Notes: a model not told the origin generated them from the sequence alone. A stretch of DNA of 44,207 nucleotides from Chloroflexota bacterium (GCA_025354985.1 JANXLU010000076.1:1-44207); one strand, 5' to 3'; shown: positions 8,895 to 18,737, counted from the first letter of the stretch. Numbers and translations are program-made.

Positions 8895-9682
8895 TCAAAG
8901 AGCTACTCCCATCACTGCCAAGTCTGGTTGCAGTCGGATGGAACATCCTGTTGGCGTTGGGGCTGTGGTTCGCCGGGCGCTGGCTGATTGGCGCCGCAGT
9001 GCGCATGTCACGATCAGCAATGAATCTGCGCAAATTAGATCCAACGGCAGTTCGCTACTTGTCCTCGAGTTTGTCGGTTGTGCTCACGCTGGCCCTGGTT
9101 GTCGCGATGTTGGGGCACTTTGGCGTGCAAACGACCAGTTTTGCCGCGTTGTTTGCCGGCGTTGGTGTTGCCATTGGAGTTGCCTGGGCCGGATTGCTGT
9201 CCCACTTTGCCGCCGGTCTTTTTCTACTGGCCTTCCGGCCATTTAAGGTTGGTGATGATGTTATGGCGGGCGGAGTTGTCGGGCGCGTTATTGAAATTGG
9301 GTTGTTTGGCACCACGCTTAACACCGTGGACAATATTTGGACTGTCGTTGGTAATAACCGAATATTTGGCGATACGATTCAAAACTTCTCGACCAACCGG
9401 TGGCGTTTTGTGACAATTAAAGTTGAAATTGATGCAGCGCATGACCCGGATCAGGCAATGGAAAGCTTGTTATGCATGGTGAGACTATTGCCGAATGTGT
9501 TGAGTGACCCGCCTCCCAACGCCGAGATTGTCGAGTTTCGCGCGGGCACCATCATCGCGGTATCGGCGGCATGTGCCAATCAAAACTATGTGTCGGTGCT
9601 TACCGCACTTAACCGCGCCATACGCTCGATGCTGATTGATCAAAAATATGCCGCGCCGGTGCCAAGTGTGGGGCATATTTAG
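8885..9682 (+). CDS. MscS-family mechanosensitive ion channel
   Basis: 265 residues. Three hydrophobic segments lie in the first 110 or so residues. The third, Gly/Ala-rich ([14 protein letters not shown]), is the pore-lining helix of MscS-type channels. It is followed by the beta domain with [19 protein letters not shown] and an [13 protein letters not shown] segment, both conserved in the family. It opens under membrane tension to release solutes on osmotic downshock. Length is that of a minimal MscS (E. coli 286). It overlaps tam by 10 bases and is followed 5 bases later by nadE, forming a three-gene operon with no obvious shared function. Confidence 0.92.
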   Translation: MALIKELLPSLPSLVAVGWNILLALGLWFAGRWLIGAAVRMSRSAMNLRKLDPTAVRYLSSSLSVVLTLALVVAMLGHFGVQTTSFAALFAGVGVAIGVAWAGLLSHFAAGLFLLAFRPFKVGDDVMAGGVVGRVIEIGLFGTTLNTVDNIWTVVGNNRIFGDTIQNFSTNRWRFVTIKVEIDAAHDPDQAMESLLCMVRLLPNVLSDPPPNAEIVEFRAGTIIAVSAACANQNYVSVLTALNRAIRSMLIDQKYAAPVPSVGHI

Positions 9683-9687
9683 CAGTT

Positions 9688-11703
9688 ATGAATAGCAAAT
9701 ACTTTACACATGCGCGGTTGGGGCTGGTTCGCGTCGCAGTCGTATCGCCCGAGCTGCGCGTGGCTGACGTGGCATTTAACACGCAGGCGATCATCGCAAG
9801 TTTGCTTCAGGCCAAAGCCGGAAATGCTCGCCTCGTGGTATTTCCCGAACTTTGTATTCCCGGTTATACATCGGGAGATTTGTTTTATCAGGTCAGCCTT
9901 ATTGAGGCCTGCAAACGTTCGCTAATAGAACTCGCGAATGCGGCTAGGGACAATCAAGTCAGCTTACTGGTTGGCTTACCCTATGAATACCGATCACGGA
10001 TATTCAACTGCGCCGCATTAATAACGTGCGATGGAGCAATCAAAGGGGTCGTCCCAAAGCAATATTTACCCAACCGCTCTGAATTTTATGAAGATCGCTG
10101 GTTTGTGCGCGGCGGCGGAATAGTAAATACCTATGTGGACATCGCGCCGGAGCACGCCCAGGTGCCCTTTGGAACTGATCTGGTCTTTGATGCGGTTGAT
10201 CTGCCAGGTTGTTCGATTGGAATTGAGATTTGCGAAGACTTGTGGGCGGTTGAACCACCCAGCGGCACGTTGGCCCTGGCCGGCGCCACGTTGATCTTGA
10301 ACGGGTCGGGAAGCCCGGATCAACTCACCAAAGGTGAGTATCGGCGGGATTTGGTGAGGCTGCAAAGCGCGCGGTGCATATGTGCTTATGCATATGCTGG
10401 AAGCGGCCCAAGCGAGAGTACTGCCGATGTCGTATTTGGCGGCCATTCGCTGATTTGCGAGAATGGATCGCTTTTGGCCGAAACACAGCGGTTTGAACTG
10501 ACAACACAGTTTGCACTGGCCGATTTGGATTTTCAGCGACTGGCACATGAGCGTTGGAATAACAGCAGCTTTGCAGCTGCCATTGTCCCCGTAATGCGGC
10601 ACGTGCCCATACAACTGAATCTCAAAGGTGGACCCGTTGTAGCTTTGTCCGAGGGCCGGCTGTTGCGTCCGTTGGCACGGTTACCGTTTGTTCCCATTCC
10701 TGCAGATATTCGCGCTCGGAGCTGTGAGGAGGTTTTTGCGATACAGTCGACTGGTTTGGCCAAACGCCTGAAGCACACGGGTGTCAGGACGGTTACCATC
10801 GGAATTAGCGGGGGATTGGACAGCACCCTGGCCTTGCTGGTCACGATTCGAGCGTTTGACAAGCTCGGCTTGCTCCGTTCCGGCATATGCGCGATTACGA
10901 TGCCGGGCTTCGGCACGACGTCGCGGACATATGACAATGCGGTTGGACTGATGAAAAGCCTGGGCGTAACCGCGCGGGATGTTTCAATTGTCGCCAGTGT
11001 TCGCCAACACTTCGCGGACATCGGACATGATGAAAGCCATCATGACGTTACATACGAAAACGCCCAAGCTCGCGAGCGAACCCAAATTTTGATGGATTCG
11101 GCAAATGAGCTGGGTGGATTTGTAGTGGGTACGGGTGACCTCAGCGAGACCGCGCTGGGATGGATGACGTTTAACGGCGATCACATGAGCATGTATCACG
11201 TGAACACCGGCGTGCCAAAAACACTCGTGCGCTATTTGATCGATTGGTGCGCTGACAGCGTGTTTGATGGCGAGACAACCAGAATTCTGCACGACATTGC
11301 CGCAACGCCTATATCACCCGAATTGTTGCCATTGGATGCCGCGGGCGCCCAGCAGCAAAAGACCGAAGACACAGTTGGGCCATATGAATTGCATGATTTT
11401 TTTCTCTTTTATGCAATTCGCTATGGATTTGCACCAGCCAAGGTGTATTTCCTTGCTACGCAGGCATTTTCAAGTTCAGTCGATGATGGTTCAACAGGCG
11501 ACGTAGCGTTTACCAATGAAATTATTTTGAAGTGGTTGCGCGTGTTCTATGCACGTTTCTTTAGTCAGCAATTCAAACGGAATGCCATGCCGGATGGGCC
11601 GAAGGTCGGCTCGGTTGCACTCAGCCCGCGTGGTGATTGGCGGATGCCGAGCGATGCTTCGTGGCAGGTGTGGCGAGCCGAACTGGACGAAATCGCAACG
11701 TAA
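9688..11703 (+). CDS. nadE: Glutamine-dependent NAD+ synthetase
   Basis: 671 residues, the two-domain glutamine-hydrolysing form (M. tuberculosis NadE 679). The N-terminal nitrilase-type glutaminase has the Glu-Lys-Cys triad: Glu54 (FPELCIPGY), Lys124 (PKQYLPN) and Cys182 (EICEDLW). The C-terminal synthetase has the ATP pyrophosphatase loop SGGLDS at 374-379 and a [12 protein letters not shown] segment. It makes NAD+ from deamido-NAD+, ATP and glutamine-derived ammonia carried through an internal tunnel. It begins 5 bases after the mscS-family gene. It is convergent with the MFS gene, with a 13-base gap between stops. Confidence 0.96.
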   Translation: MNSKYFTHARLGLVRVAVVSPELRVADVAFNTQAIIASLLQAKAGNARLVVFPELCIPGYTSGDLFYQVSLIEACKRSLIELANAARDNQVSLLVGLPYEYRSRIFNCAALITCDGAIKGVVPKQYLPNRSEFYEDRWFVRGGGIVNTYVDIAPEHAQVPFGTDLVFDAVDLPGCSIGIEICEDLWAVEPPSGTLALAGATLILNGSGSPDQLTKGEYRRDLVRLQSARCICAYAYAGSGPSESTADVVFGGHSLICENGSLLAETQRFELTTQFALADLDFQRLAHERWNNSSFAAAIVPVMRHVPIQLNLKGGPVVALSEGRLLRPLARLPFVPIPADIRARSCEEVFAIQSTGLAKRLKHTGVRTVTIGISGGLDSTLALLVTIRAFDKLGLLRSGICAITMPGFGTTSRTYDNAVGLMKSLGVTARDVSIVASVRQHFADIGHDESHHDVTYENAQARERTQILMDSANELGGFVVGTGDLSETALGWMTFNGDHMSMYHVNTGVPKTLVRYLIDWCADSVFDGETTRILHDIAATPISPELLPLDAAGAQQQKTEDTVGPYELHDFFLFYAIRYGFAPAKVYFLATQAFSSSVDDGSTGDVAFTNEIILKWLRVFYARFFSQQFKRNAMPDGPKVGSVALSPRGDWRMPSDASWQVWRAELDEIAT

Positions 11704-11716
11704 GTACGTCAATTTG

Positions 11717-13039
11717 CTATTGCAGCTGCTCGACGTGGGGCAGGCGCAAGCTGGCCAATAACCCCACACCCACTGCCACCGAGGCAATGGCAAAAACAAC
11801 CGTATAAGCGCCAGAGCCAAGCCGTGCGCCTAGAAGCGCGTCTATGATAGCCCCACCGACAACCGGCATAAGCGCGCCCAGCCCGCCAAGCGTATTGATG
11901 GCGCCTACATACGCCGACCGTTCGGTGGAGGGCGCCAATGACTGGGCATAACTCATGGCACCCAGCAGGCCACTGCGACTGGTCGCGCCATTAAACATCA
12001 TCACGATAAACAGGGTTCCGTATCCAAGCCACGCCAGCCCGGAACCCGGCAACGCAACCAAGGATACGATCAGGGCCAAAACCGGGGACAGAAACTGCAG
12101 GGTGCCGGCAAAGTTAATGACCCGACGTGAGCCGAATCTGCCGAAGATCCAGCCAAAGATGGTTGTACCGGCAAGCCCGCCAATCACGATAGCGGTCGTA
12201 AAGATGCCAACGGCTGAATCCGACAACTGTAAGCGTTCGCGGGCAAATACTATGTAAAAGGCGGCAGCCATGCTTTCAACGGCCAAAAGCACGCGCACCA
12301 GCAACATGCGTCGCAGCGCCGGGTCTTGGCGGACAAGCGACACGATGTGATTTGCAAAGTTAGCGGACGGTCGGTTTTCGATCGGGACGACGTGGACGGC
12401 TGGACGTTCCTTGATTCTGAGAAAGAACAGAAAAGAGGTGGTGAAACAGACGTTGCCCAGGATTATTACGTAGGCGTAATTATCTGGAAAGGAGATGGCG
12501 TCTGATCCCAGGATTAGGCTGACAACAAGGCCGACAAAAATGCCGCCAACCGAGGATGCCAATCCACTTATTGTGATCACCCGACCCTTTATGCGGGGAG
12601 AAAAAATGCGCCCGAGCATGTCAAACCATCCTGCAGTAGCCAGGCTGTCAGCCAACATAAACATCGTCAGCGACAATATCAACAACCACACTGTTAGCGT
12701 TGGATTGGCAGCCTTGGTCACCAATAACCAGACGGGAAACAATAGCAAGAACGGACGCAGCACCATGATTGGAATAACACAATACGGTTTCGTTCGGGCC
12801 TTTCCGCGAATAATTCGGGCGGCAAGAAGCTGCGGCAACAGGAAAGCAGCCTGCCACGCAAGCGAAACAAGACCGATGATCACCTTGTCATCCGTCAAAT
12901 ACGATGCCAGGGACGTGAGCACCGTGCCAACGGAAATGAAGTATGCGCCAATGCCAAATAGCGCGGAATCCGTGCCGACTGACCACTGATTTCTTGGGAG
13001 ATCTATTGGGGGGATGTGGTCTTCGATCCTGGCTTGCAT
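11717..13039 (-). CDS. Major facilitator superfamily transporter
   Basis: 440 residues with about twelve predicted membrane-spanning segments arranged as two six-helix halves and a hydrophilic loop near residues 205-235 (LRIKERPAVHVV to DPALRRMLL). GRIFSPRIKGRVITISG in the first half corresponds to the MFS loop between helices 2 and 3 or 4 and 5. GWIFGRFGSRRV in the second half is a clear RFG-[SR]-R motif A copy. The substrate cannot be predicted. A TACAAT box 8 bases before the ATG suggests a near-leaderless transcript. It is divergent from an S51 peptidase gene. Confidence 0.88.
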   Translation of the reverse strand: MQARIEDHIPPIDLPRNQWSVGTDSALFGIGAYFISVGTVLTSLASYLTDDKVIIGLVSLAWQAAFLLPQLLAARIIRGKARTKPYCVIPIMVLRPFLLLFPVWLLVTKAANPTLTVWLLILSLTMFMLADSLATAGWFDMLGRIFSPRIKGRVITISGLASSVGGIFVGLVVSLILGSDAISFPDNYAYVIILGNVCFTTSFLFFLRIKERPAVHVVPIENRPSANFANHIVSLVRQDPALRRMLLVRVLLAVESMAAAFYIVFARERLQLSDSAVGIFTTAIVIGGLAGTTIFGWIFGRFGSRRVINFAGTLQFLSPVLALIVSLVALPGSGLAWLGYGTLFIVMMFNGATSRSGLLGAMSYAQSLAPSTERSAYVGAINTLGGLGALMPVVGGAIIDALLGARLGSGAYTVVFAIASVAVGVGLLASLRLPHVEQLQ

Positions 13040-13047
13040 AGACTCCC

Positions 13048-13053
13048 ATTGTA
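13048..13053 (-). promoter_or_regulatory. -10 box before the MFS transporter
   Basis: TACAAT on minus, 8 bases before the ATG at 13039. The intervening bases contain GGGAG, which could also serve as a weak ribosome site. Confidence 0.4.
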
Positions 13054-13088
13054 CGAAGCAGCCATAGCAATTACCGGATCGGATTCAT

Positions 13089-13094
13089 TACAAT
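13089..13094 (+). promoter_or_regulatory. -10 box before the S51 peptidase
   Basis: TACAAT on plus, 11 bases before the ATG at 13106. No -35 consensus is seen. Confidence 0.35.
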
Positions 13095-13105
13095 TGAAAG
13101 CGTTT

Positions 13106-13822
13106 ATGCGACAAATTATTACCCTGGGTGGCGGCGGATTTAGCATGGAGCCGGAAAATCTGGCACTTGACCGCTATATTCTGTCGCAATGTGCCACGAA
13201 CAGGCCAAACGTGTGCTTTGTGCCTACCGCGAGCGGTGACAGTGAGCGTTACGTTGCAAATTTCCATCGTGCCTTCAGTACCCTAAGCTGTATTCCGACA
13301 ACGTTGAATCTATTCCCAATGCCGCCAACCCGGGATTTGGAGGGCTTTGTACGGAGCCAGGACGTAATATACGTCGGCGGTGGAAGCACGCGTAACCTAA
13401 TCGCGCTCTGGAAGGAGTGGCACCTGGATGAAATTATTAAGAAGGCCTATCAATCCGGGGTGATTTTGGCGGGAATTAGCGCAGGAATGAACTGCTGGTT
13501 TGAACAATATTTGACGGATTCCATCTCACCAGAGCTCGATCCCATGTTTGGTCTCGGGTTGATTGGTGGGTCGGCTTGCCCGCACTATCGCGGCGAAACA
13601 ATGCGCAAACCGAGGTTTCGAGCCTTGATTGAATCCGGCGACCTAAAGGCTGGCGTCGCCGCGGATGACTCTTGCGGGATTCATTGGATCGACGAACAGA
13701 TAAGAGCGGTTGTCGCATCCAAGGTTGATGCACAAGCATATGCGTGCGGGATGAATCAGGGTGCTTTTGTGGAATCCGTCTTGCCCGCGCGACTTCTTGA
13801 TCCGGAAAATCGTACTGTTTGA
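13106..13822 (+). CDS. Peptidase E-like serine peptidase (family S51)
   Basis: 238 residues from the ATG at 13106; the frame is open from 13016 but that part overlaps the divergent transporter start. It begins with ITLGGGGFS, a typical opening of S51 peptidases. It has a GGGST loop at 91-95 and the nucleophile elbow GISAGM with Ser125. The family includes dipeptidase E, which cleaves Asp-X dipeptides, and cyanophycinase. Length matches peptidase E (about 230) rather than cyanophycinase (about 270 or more). A cytosolic role in peptide turnover is likely. It is followed by 165 bases without a recognised gene, then the PH-domain protein. Confidence 0.88.
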   Translation: MRQIITLGGGGFSMEPENLALDRYILSQCATNRPNVCFVPTASGDSERYVANFHRAFSTLSCIPTTLNLFPMPPTRDLEGFVRSQDVIYVGGGSTRNLIALWKEWHLDEIIKKAYQSGVILAGISAGMNCWFEQYLTDSISPELDPMFGLGLIGGSACPHYRGETMRKPRFRALIESGDLKAGVAADDSCGIHWIDEQIRAVVASKVDAQAYACGMNQGAFVESVLPARLLDPENRTV

Positions 13823-13975
13823 GCCGTATCCTCCACCAACGGTGCAACCCCAACTAGCAGCAATCGTTAAGGTTGTTCCGCCCGTAAATTGAATCAGTTG
13901 CTGGATACAAATGATCAGGCCGCATCACCAGTGATTCACACAGAATTTGTTAACCTTCAAAACGCGGATTTGGTC

Positions 13976-13981
13976 TAAACT
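13976..13981 (+). promoter_or_regulatory. -10 box of a probable leaderless promoter
   Basis: TAAACT (TANNNT type), exactly 6 bases before the ATG at 13988, with no Shine-Dalgarno sequence between. The rest of the 13823-13987 intergenic stretch shows nothing further. Confidence 0.35.
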
Positions 13982-13987
13982 TGCGGC

Positions 13988-14701
13988 ATGGCATATACAC
14001 AACAATTGCTTTCGACCAACGAAAATATTCTGATCGAGCGCCGGCAGCACTGGATTGGCTTGGTAGGGCCGTTTTTCAGCATGCTCATTCGAATTGCCTT
14101 TATTGGATTGCTCGTCGCTTTATTGTCAAGTGCCGAGGTGCCAGGTGCGTTGGGAATACTTCGTCGGGTGGGATTTATTCAAGCGCTGGAAGCAGTTACC
14201 AATGAGATACCCAGAACCTGGATTGTTCTGACAGGGCTGGCGTTGATTGCCCTTACCCTACTGGGATATGTGAACCAGCTTGTGCTGTGGTTGAACAAGA
14301 CTTATGTATTGACATCTCGTCGCGTAATTCAGATAACCGGTGTGCTGAGCAAGCGGTCCTTTGATTCTTCGCTGGAGAAGATCAACGACATTAATTTGAC
14401 TCAGAGCTTTTTCGGCCGATTGCTCGGATATGGCACGCTATCGATCATGACGGCGAGTGAGATAGGCTTTTCATCAATGCACAACCTTGCCGATCCTGCA
14501 GGATTCAAACGCGCGATGTTGGACGCCAAAAATCATCTGGGAGATGGCACTTCACCAATAGTTCAAACGAGCACGGGTAACGCGCAGCCGGCACTATCTC
14601 TCCAAGAGCGGTTGGCCAGGCTCGATCAGTTAAAGAGTCAGGGGGTGATCAGTGCCGAGGAATTTGCCGCGCGACGATCTGAAATCTTAAAGGAACTGTA
14701 A
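13988..14701 (+). CDS. Membrane protein with bacterial PH domain and C-terminal SHOCT motif
   Basis: 237 residues. Two hydrophobic segments (about 24-46 and 76-98) precede a YVLTSRRVIQITGVLSKR stretch, the first strands of a bacterial PH (bPH2/YdbT-type) domain. This continues through SFDSSLEKINDINLTQSFFGRLLGYGTLSI. The last 35 or so residues (LQERLARLDQLKSQGVISAEEF onward) form a SHOCT motif, a short helical oligomerisation element. The function of such proteins is unknown. They are usually membrane-anchored with the PH domain in the cytosol. Its stop codon abuts the stop of the convergent permease gene (14701/14702). Confidence 0.88.
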   Translation: MAYTQQLLSTNENILIERRQHWIGLVGPFFSMLIRIAFIGLLVALLSSAEVPGALGILRRVGFIQALEAVTNEIPRTWIVLTGLALIALTLLGYVNQLVLWLNKTYVLTSRRVIQITGVLSKRSFDSSLEKINDINLTQSFFGRLLGYGTLSIMTASEIGFSSMHNLADPAGFKRAMLDAKNHLGDGTSPIVQTSTGNAQPALSLQERLARLDQLKSQGVISAEEFAARRSEILKEL

Positions 14702-15694
14702 CTATTTTCTCGCGCTTGGGTCAAGCGCATCGCGCAGGCCATCGCCCATAAAGGTGAATGCGATTACGAGGATCGAAACAACGATTGCAATACTTGCGAG
14801 GAAATTTGGATTTCCGTTGACGTTGGCATAGGCATCCAGAAACAAGCGACCCCAGCTTGCGACAAAGAAATCCTTGAGATCCAGCGCGGGACGCAGGCCA
14901 ATTCCTATGAAGCCTAAAATGGCTTCCGCAATAATTTGACGGGGCACGGCAAAAGCCGCCCAAACCATAATCAGCCCCAGGCTATTTGGAAAAATGTGGC
15001 GGAAAATAATGTGCCAATTGCTGGCGCCCATGCTGCGTGCAGCATCGACGAATTCGCGCCCCTTGATCCCAAGTGCTGAACCGCGCATTAGGCGCGAAAG
15101 ACCCGACCAAGACACGATAGCGATGCCAATTATGTATAGCAAGACGCCGTTCCAAACGCGCCCCAACGGGGTGTCGCCGATCGTAATAAAAATCAAAATG
15201 AGGATCAGTTCGACGGGCAGCGCGTAAAACACATCCGTGATCCGCATCAATGCGTTGTCGGTACCGCCACCGCGCAATCCGGAAATAAATCCGACCATGG
15301 TGCCAATAGCAAGTACGACAACCGTCGGCAGCAGCCCCACAACGATGGAAGTACGGGTGCCATAAATGATTCGGCTCAGCAAATCTCGACCGGACCCGTC
15401 AGTTCCAAGAATAAAGGCTGCTTCGCCCGACTTACCGTTAATGCTACGGGTCACCCAAAATGGCGGCAGGCTGTCGTGGCCACTGTTGTCTTCAATTGGA
15501 TTATGAGGCGCGATCACCGCGGCGAGCACCGCGACCAGGATATAAGCCAGCACAATGCCGATGCTAATAAGCGCTATCCGATTCCGTTTAAGACGCTTCC
15601 ACGCTTGCGCCCACTGACTTTGCGAGGGCGCCTGAATTTGCAGCCGCGGTTCGCTCGCTACCGGACCACCCAAAACACGAGTTGCTTGTGCCAT
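14702..15694 (-). CDS. oppC: Oligopeptide/dipeptide ABC transporter permease, OppC type
   Basis: 330 residues. The N-terminal OppC-type segment (WKRLKRNRIALISIGIVL) contains the first membrane helix, followed by a periplasmic loop. Five further helices contain the EAA loop (REFVDAARSMGASNWHIIFRHIFPNSLG) that docks the ATPase. A GTDGSGRDLLSRIIYGTR motif is diagnostic of OppC/DppC. It forms the membrane channel with OppB. The start lies 3 bases after the oppB stop on the same strand. It is the last gene of the cassette: no OppD/OppF ATPase genes follow in the window, so the energising subunits must be encoded elsewhere. Confidence 0.94.
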   Translation of the reverse strand: MAQATRVLGGPVASEPRLQIQAPSQSQWAQAWKRLKRNRIALISIGIVLAYILVAVLAAVIAPHNPIEDNSGHDSLPPFWVTRSINGKSGEAAFILGTDGSGRDLLSRIIYGTRTSIVVGLLPTVVVLAIGTMVGFISGLRGGGTDNALMRITDVFYALPVELILILIFITIGDTPLGRVWNGVLLYIIGIAIVSWSGLSRLMRGSALGIKGREFVDAARSMGASNWHIIFRHIFPNSLGLIMVWAAFAVPRQIIAEAILGFIGIGLRPALDLKDFFVASWGRLFLDAYANVNGNPNFLASIAIVVSILVIAFTFMGDGLRDALDPSARK

Positions 15695-15697
15695 TAT

Positions 15698-16702
15698 TTA
15701 TTCCACCCGTATGCGCGGATCGGCCACGCCATACAGAATATCCACACTGAGATTGGCGATAACGATCAAGAGCGCATAGAACAACGTGGTGCCCATGATC
15801 ATTGAATAATCCCGATTTCCGATGCTGCGAATGAAATCAGTACCTACACCTGGGATGCCAAAAACCTGTTCCATCACGATGCTTCCTGTAATTAGTGCCG
15901 CCATTGCAGGGCCCAACGTGGTGATCACCGGGATCAAAGCATTGCGCAGCATGTGGCGCCAAATCACAGAGCTCTCCCATGCGCCTTTTGCACGGGCCGT
16001 GCGCACGTAGTCTTGCTTCATGACCTCGAGAATTGAAGCGCGCGTCAGGCGGGCAAACGACGCCATGGTTCCAAAACTAAAGACGGCAGCCGGCAACAGC
16101 CAAGGTGATAGACCATCCCACGACTGCTGGCGTACTGGTATTACGCCCAGGCCAACGGCGAGGACCAGAATAGCAAAAAATCCCGCGACGAAGCTGGGCA
16201 CCGAAATGCCGACATTTGTCACAAACGTGATGGTCAGATCAATCCAGGAATTATGTTTTAGCGCCGATATCACGCCGGCTGGAATTCCAACAACAATCGC
16301 CATAATTAACGCGAGCAGACCCAACCTGAGGGAATAGCCAAACTTGGAGTCAATGAACCCCTTGTCCTCGTCGAATGGTTTGAAGAGAATGTCCTGAACC
16401 ATTCGTCCACGTTGGCGGTAGGAAGGTCCCAAATTGCCACAAATTGCTCCACACCGAAATGAACCATTGTCACCGTTGAAATCACCAAAAATGTACCCGG
16501 TGTATTGGCGCCATATTGGTTTGTCCAAGCCAAACTGTTGATTGAGAAGGGTTTGGGTTTTCGCGTCGATCTGTTTGCCGGCGTCGGTGTCACGGTCCCA
16601 TGGACCACCGGGTGCATAGTGCATCAAGCCAAAGGTGACGATCGAAATGATGAGTAGCACCGGGATAGTGTAGAAGAATCTGCGAACAATGAGTCCAGCC
16701 AT
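15698..16702 (-). CDS. oppB: Oligopeptide/dipeptide ABC transporter permease, OppB type
   Basis: 334 residues starting with a first helix (VRRFFYTIPVLLIISIVTF), then HYAPGGP and FGLDKPIWRQY, both typical of OppB/DppB. A large external loop contains two Cys (RCGAICGN). The EAA motif (VMKQDYVRTARAKGAWESSVIWRH) contacts the ATPase, and GIPGVGTDFIRSIGNRDY precedes the last helix. It lies downstream of the peptide-binding protein and is separated from it by a terminator-like hairpin whose U-rich tail directly abuts this start codon. The gene may therefore be expressed at a lower level than the binding protein. Confidence 0.94.
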   Translation of the reverse strand: MAGLIVRRFFYTIPVLLIISIVTFGLMHYAPGGPWDRDTDAGKQIDAKTQTLLNQQFGLDKPIWRQYTGYIFGDFNGDNGSFRCGAICGNLGPSYRQRGRMVQDILFKPFDEDKGFIDSKFGYSLRLGLLALIMAIVVGIPAGVISALKHNSWIDLTITFVTNVGISVPSFVAGFFAILVLAVGLGVIPVRQQSWDGLSPWLLPAAVFSFGTMASFARLTRASILEVMKQDYVRTARAKGAWESSVIWRHMLRNALIPVITTLGPAMAALITGSIVMEQVFGIPGVGTDFIRSIGNRDYSMIMGTTLFYALLIVIANLSVDILYGVADPRIRVE

Positions 16703-16748
16703 ATAAAAATAAACCCGTCCTCATTGGTTTATGAATGAGGACGGGTTT
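16703..16748 (-). terminator. Intercistronic hairpin with U-rich tail between the binding protein and oppB
   Basis: A perfect 14-bp stem (16711-16724 with 16735-16748, loop 10 bases) is followed on the minus strand by ATTTTTAT and then immediately by the oppB ATG. It has the form of an intrinsic terminator. In this position it could attenuate permease expression or protect the 3' end of the binding-protein message. Confidence 0.7.
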
Positions 16749-16796
16749 GCAATTTCAATAGGTCACGTTACGGCGCGATTGTGAACTTCAGCCTGA

Positions 16797-18653
16797 TTAG
16801 GGGCCGATCGTAATGGTCGCGGGAACGACGTCGCCCGGGAACATGCCGTCTTGTGGGGTGGTTTTCACACCCTTGACGGAGGGCTTCACAAGGAAGCTAT
16901 TGACGTTGTTCCAGAACATGGCCACCGGCACGTCATCTATCAGGGCATCCTGCGCCGCCTGATAGAGGTCTGCGCGCTTCTTGGGATCAGCCTCGACGTC
17001 AGCTGCAGCAACGGCCTTGTCGAGCTTGTCACCCTTGTATCCAACGCGATCAGCAAATGTGGTCTTGCTCTGCCAATAGACGCTCAACCAGTTCTGGGGA
17101 TCCGGGTAGTCTGCGCACCAGCCTCCAAGGAACATCTGCAATCCGCTTTTCTTATCCTTTTGCAGGGCGGTGTAGGCGGTGGGTTCCACCGGCTTGAGGT
17201 CGACTTTAATGTCGGCGCCAAACACTTCCTTAAAGCGCTGTCCGAGCCATTCGTTGCGGGTTCGGTTGCGTGGTGTGTCGGAGAAGGTCAACACAATGGG
17301 CGGGAGCGACTTCACATCCTTGTAGGTGCTCTCGCTGATCGCCTTGAGTGCATTGTCCTTATTGAATCCCCAGCGGGTTTCTCCCTGCTTATAGCCGGGA
17401 TACCCTGGTGGAATCCAGGTAAGGGTGGGGGCACCCAGACCCTTCTGAACGTCCTTAACCCAGCGCTCGCGGTCAAGTGCCATGCTAAATGCCTGGCGAA
17501 CTTTTGGATCATCGAACGGCTTGGCGAATTGGCGGAACTGGAGTGCAGTGGTGCAGCTACCCGCGTAAATATTGGCTTCCTTACTTAGGGCGGGATCGGC
17601 CTGAACAGTCGCGAGATCCTCCGCGGCAAGAGGAACGACGTCGAATTCGTTGTTCTTATAAGCCTGGAAAGCTACAGCGCTATCGGTGATATAGCTGTAT
17701 TCCATGTTGTATGCGGGCTTGTCACCATAATAGTTTGGATTAGGTGCAAACTTGCCCTTTACAAATGGTTCGAGGCTGCTCATTGCAAATGGACCGTTGC
17801 CGACCTGAAACTTGGCATAGTTGTACCAATCGGTATATTTGCCGTTTTCAATGTTCTCCTCTTTTGCAGGGAACATAACCCAAAGTGCCATCAGAGTTGG
17901 CCAATAGGGCGTGGGATGGCTGAGCTTTGTCTTGAAGGTCAGGCAATCTTCCTGTGCATAATCCTTGCAAGGCTTGCCGTCCGCACCCAAAGCCTGGGCA
18001 CTGGCGCGAACCAGTTCTTCGCCTTTCTTGGCTGCGGCTTCGGCCTTGGTCTTGTCTGCGGCAGTGGCCTTGTCGTCGTTGGCAATAGCGTAGTTATCCT
18101 GCCAGTCACCGGCGCCGCTTAGATCGTTTGTTACCGTGCCATACTCACCCGCGGTCTTCGGGTTGATATTGCGGATCAGGCTATATTCGAAGCGCTTGGC
18201 ATTTAGTGGCGTCCCGTCGCTATATTTCAGGCCCTTGCGCAAAGTGAACGTGTATTCCGTAAGGTCGGCATTGTGGTCAACTTTTTCCGCACTGCCGGGA
18301 ACAGTTGCAAGCGCCGCGTCAAACTTCATCAGTCCCTCGTAAAAAAGCTTGAGGTGTCCAATTTCATTGACGAAGCTCGATTTCTGGGGATCAATTGTGT
18401 CAGGAAATGCACCTGTGTTTACCCGCAGCACCTTGGGCCCGGCGGGCTTGGGAACCGCAGTAGGTGCGGGAACTGCGGTCTGTTGCACCACCACAGTCTG
18501 TTGCACCACCTTTTCCACAACTTGTGGTGCGCTGGTCACAACGACTTCCTTTACCTTTTCCACCGTGATCGGGGTTGGTGAGGCGCAGGAGGCCAACACC
18601 ATGCTAGCAGCGGCTAGTGCGCTACTTGCGACGTAGAGACGTCTCTTATCCAT
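16797..18653 (-). CDS. Oligopeptide ABC transporter substrate-binding lipoprotein
   Basis: 618 residues from the ATG at 18651-18653, supported by AAAGGAGAAC at 18661-18670 as ribosome site. An in-frame upstream ATG at 18695 lacks one. The start MDKRRLYVASSALAAA leads into a lipobox ending LASC with Cys23. A Val/Gln/Ala/Pro-rich linker follows, then a family 5 (OppA/DppA-type) binding fold: VNTGAFPDTIDPQKS, FTLRKGLKYSDGTPL, VGNGPFAMSS, QAFSMALDRE and a DVPVAMFWNN end. It captures peptides outside the membrane and delivers them to OppBC. The first gene of the cassette, it has its own promoter and a hairpin-capped leader. Confidence 0.95.
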   Translation of the reverse strand: MDKRRLYVASSALAAASMVLASCASPTPITVEKVKEVVVTSAPQVVEKVVQQTVVVQQTAVPAPTAVPKPAGPKVLRVNTGAFPDTIDPQKSSFVNEIGHLKLFYEGLMKFDAALATVPGSAEKVDHNADLTEYTFTLRKGLKYSDGTPLNAKRFEYSLIRNINPKTAGEYGTVTNDLSGAGDWQDNYAIANDDKATAADKTKAEAAAKKGEELVRASAQALGADGKPCKDYAQEDCLTFKTKLSHPTPYWPTLMALWVMFPAKEENIENGKYTDWYNYAKFQVGNGPFAMSSLEPFVKGKFAPNPNYYGDKPAYNMEYSYITDSAVAFQAYKNNEFDVVPLAAEDLATVQADPALSKEANIYAGSCTTALQFRQFAKPFDDPKVRQAFSMALDRERWVKDVQKGLGAPTLTWIPPGYPGYKQGETRWGFNKDNALKAISESTYKDVKSLPPIVLTFSDTPRNRTRNEWLGQRFKEVFGADIKVDLKPVEPTAYTALQKDKKSGLQMFLGGWCADYPDPQNWLSVYWQSKTTFADRVGYKGDKLDKAVAAADVEADPKKRADLYQAAQDALIDDVPVAMFWNNVNSFLVKPSVKGVKTTPQDGMFPGDVVPATITIGP

Positions 18654-18680
18654 TTCTTCTGTTCTCCTTTTATAAAATTT

Positions 18681-18720
18681 GTCCCCGCCAAACACGGCTG
18701 AATGCAGGTCTGACGGGGAC
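18681..18720 (-). promoter_or_regulatory. Stem-loop in the 5' leader of the binding-protein operon
   Basis: GTCCCCG (18681-18687) pairs with CGGGGAC (18714-18720), a 7-bp GC-rich stem extended by two more pairs across a mismatch. It begins about 5 bases after the expected transcription start and ends just before the ribosome site. A 5'-terminal hairpin of this sort may stabilise the message. Confidence 0.5.
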
Positions 18721-18731
18721 TGGATTTAAAG

Positions 18732-18737
18732 ATTATA
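18732..18737 (-). promoter_or_regulatory. -10 box of the peptide ABC operon promoter
   Basis: A perfect TATAAT on minus, about 80 bases upstream of the binding-protein ATG and downstream of the previous gene's terminator. No clear TTGACA is seen 16-18 bases upstream of it. Confidence 0.5.
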
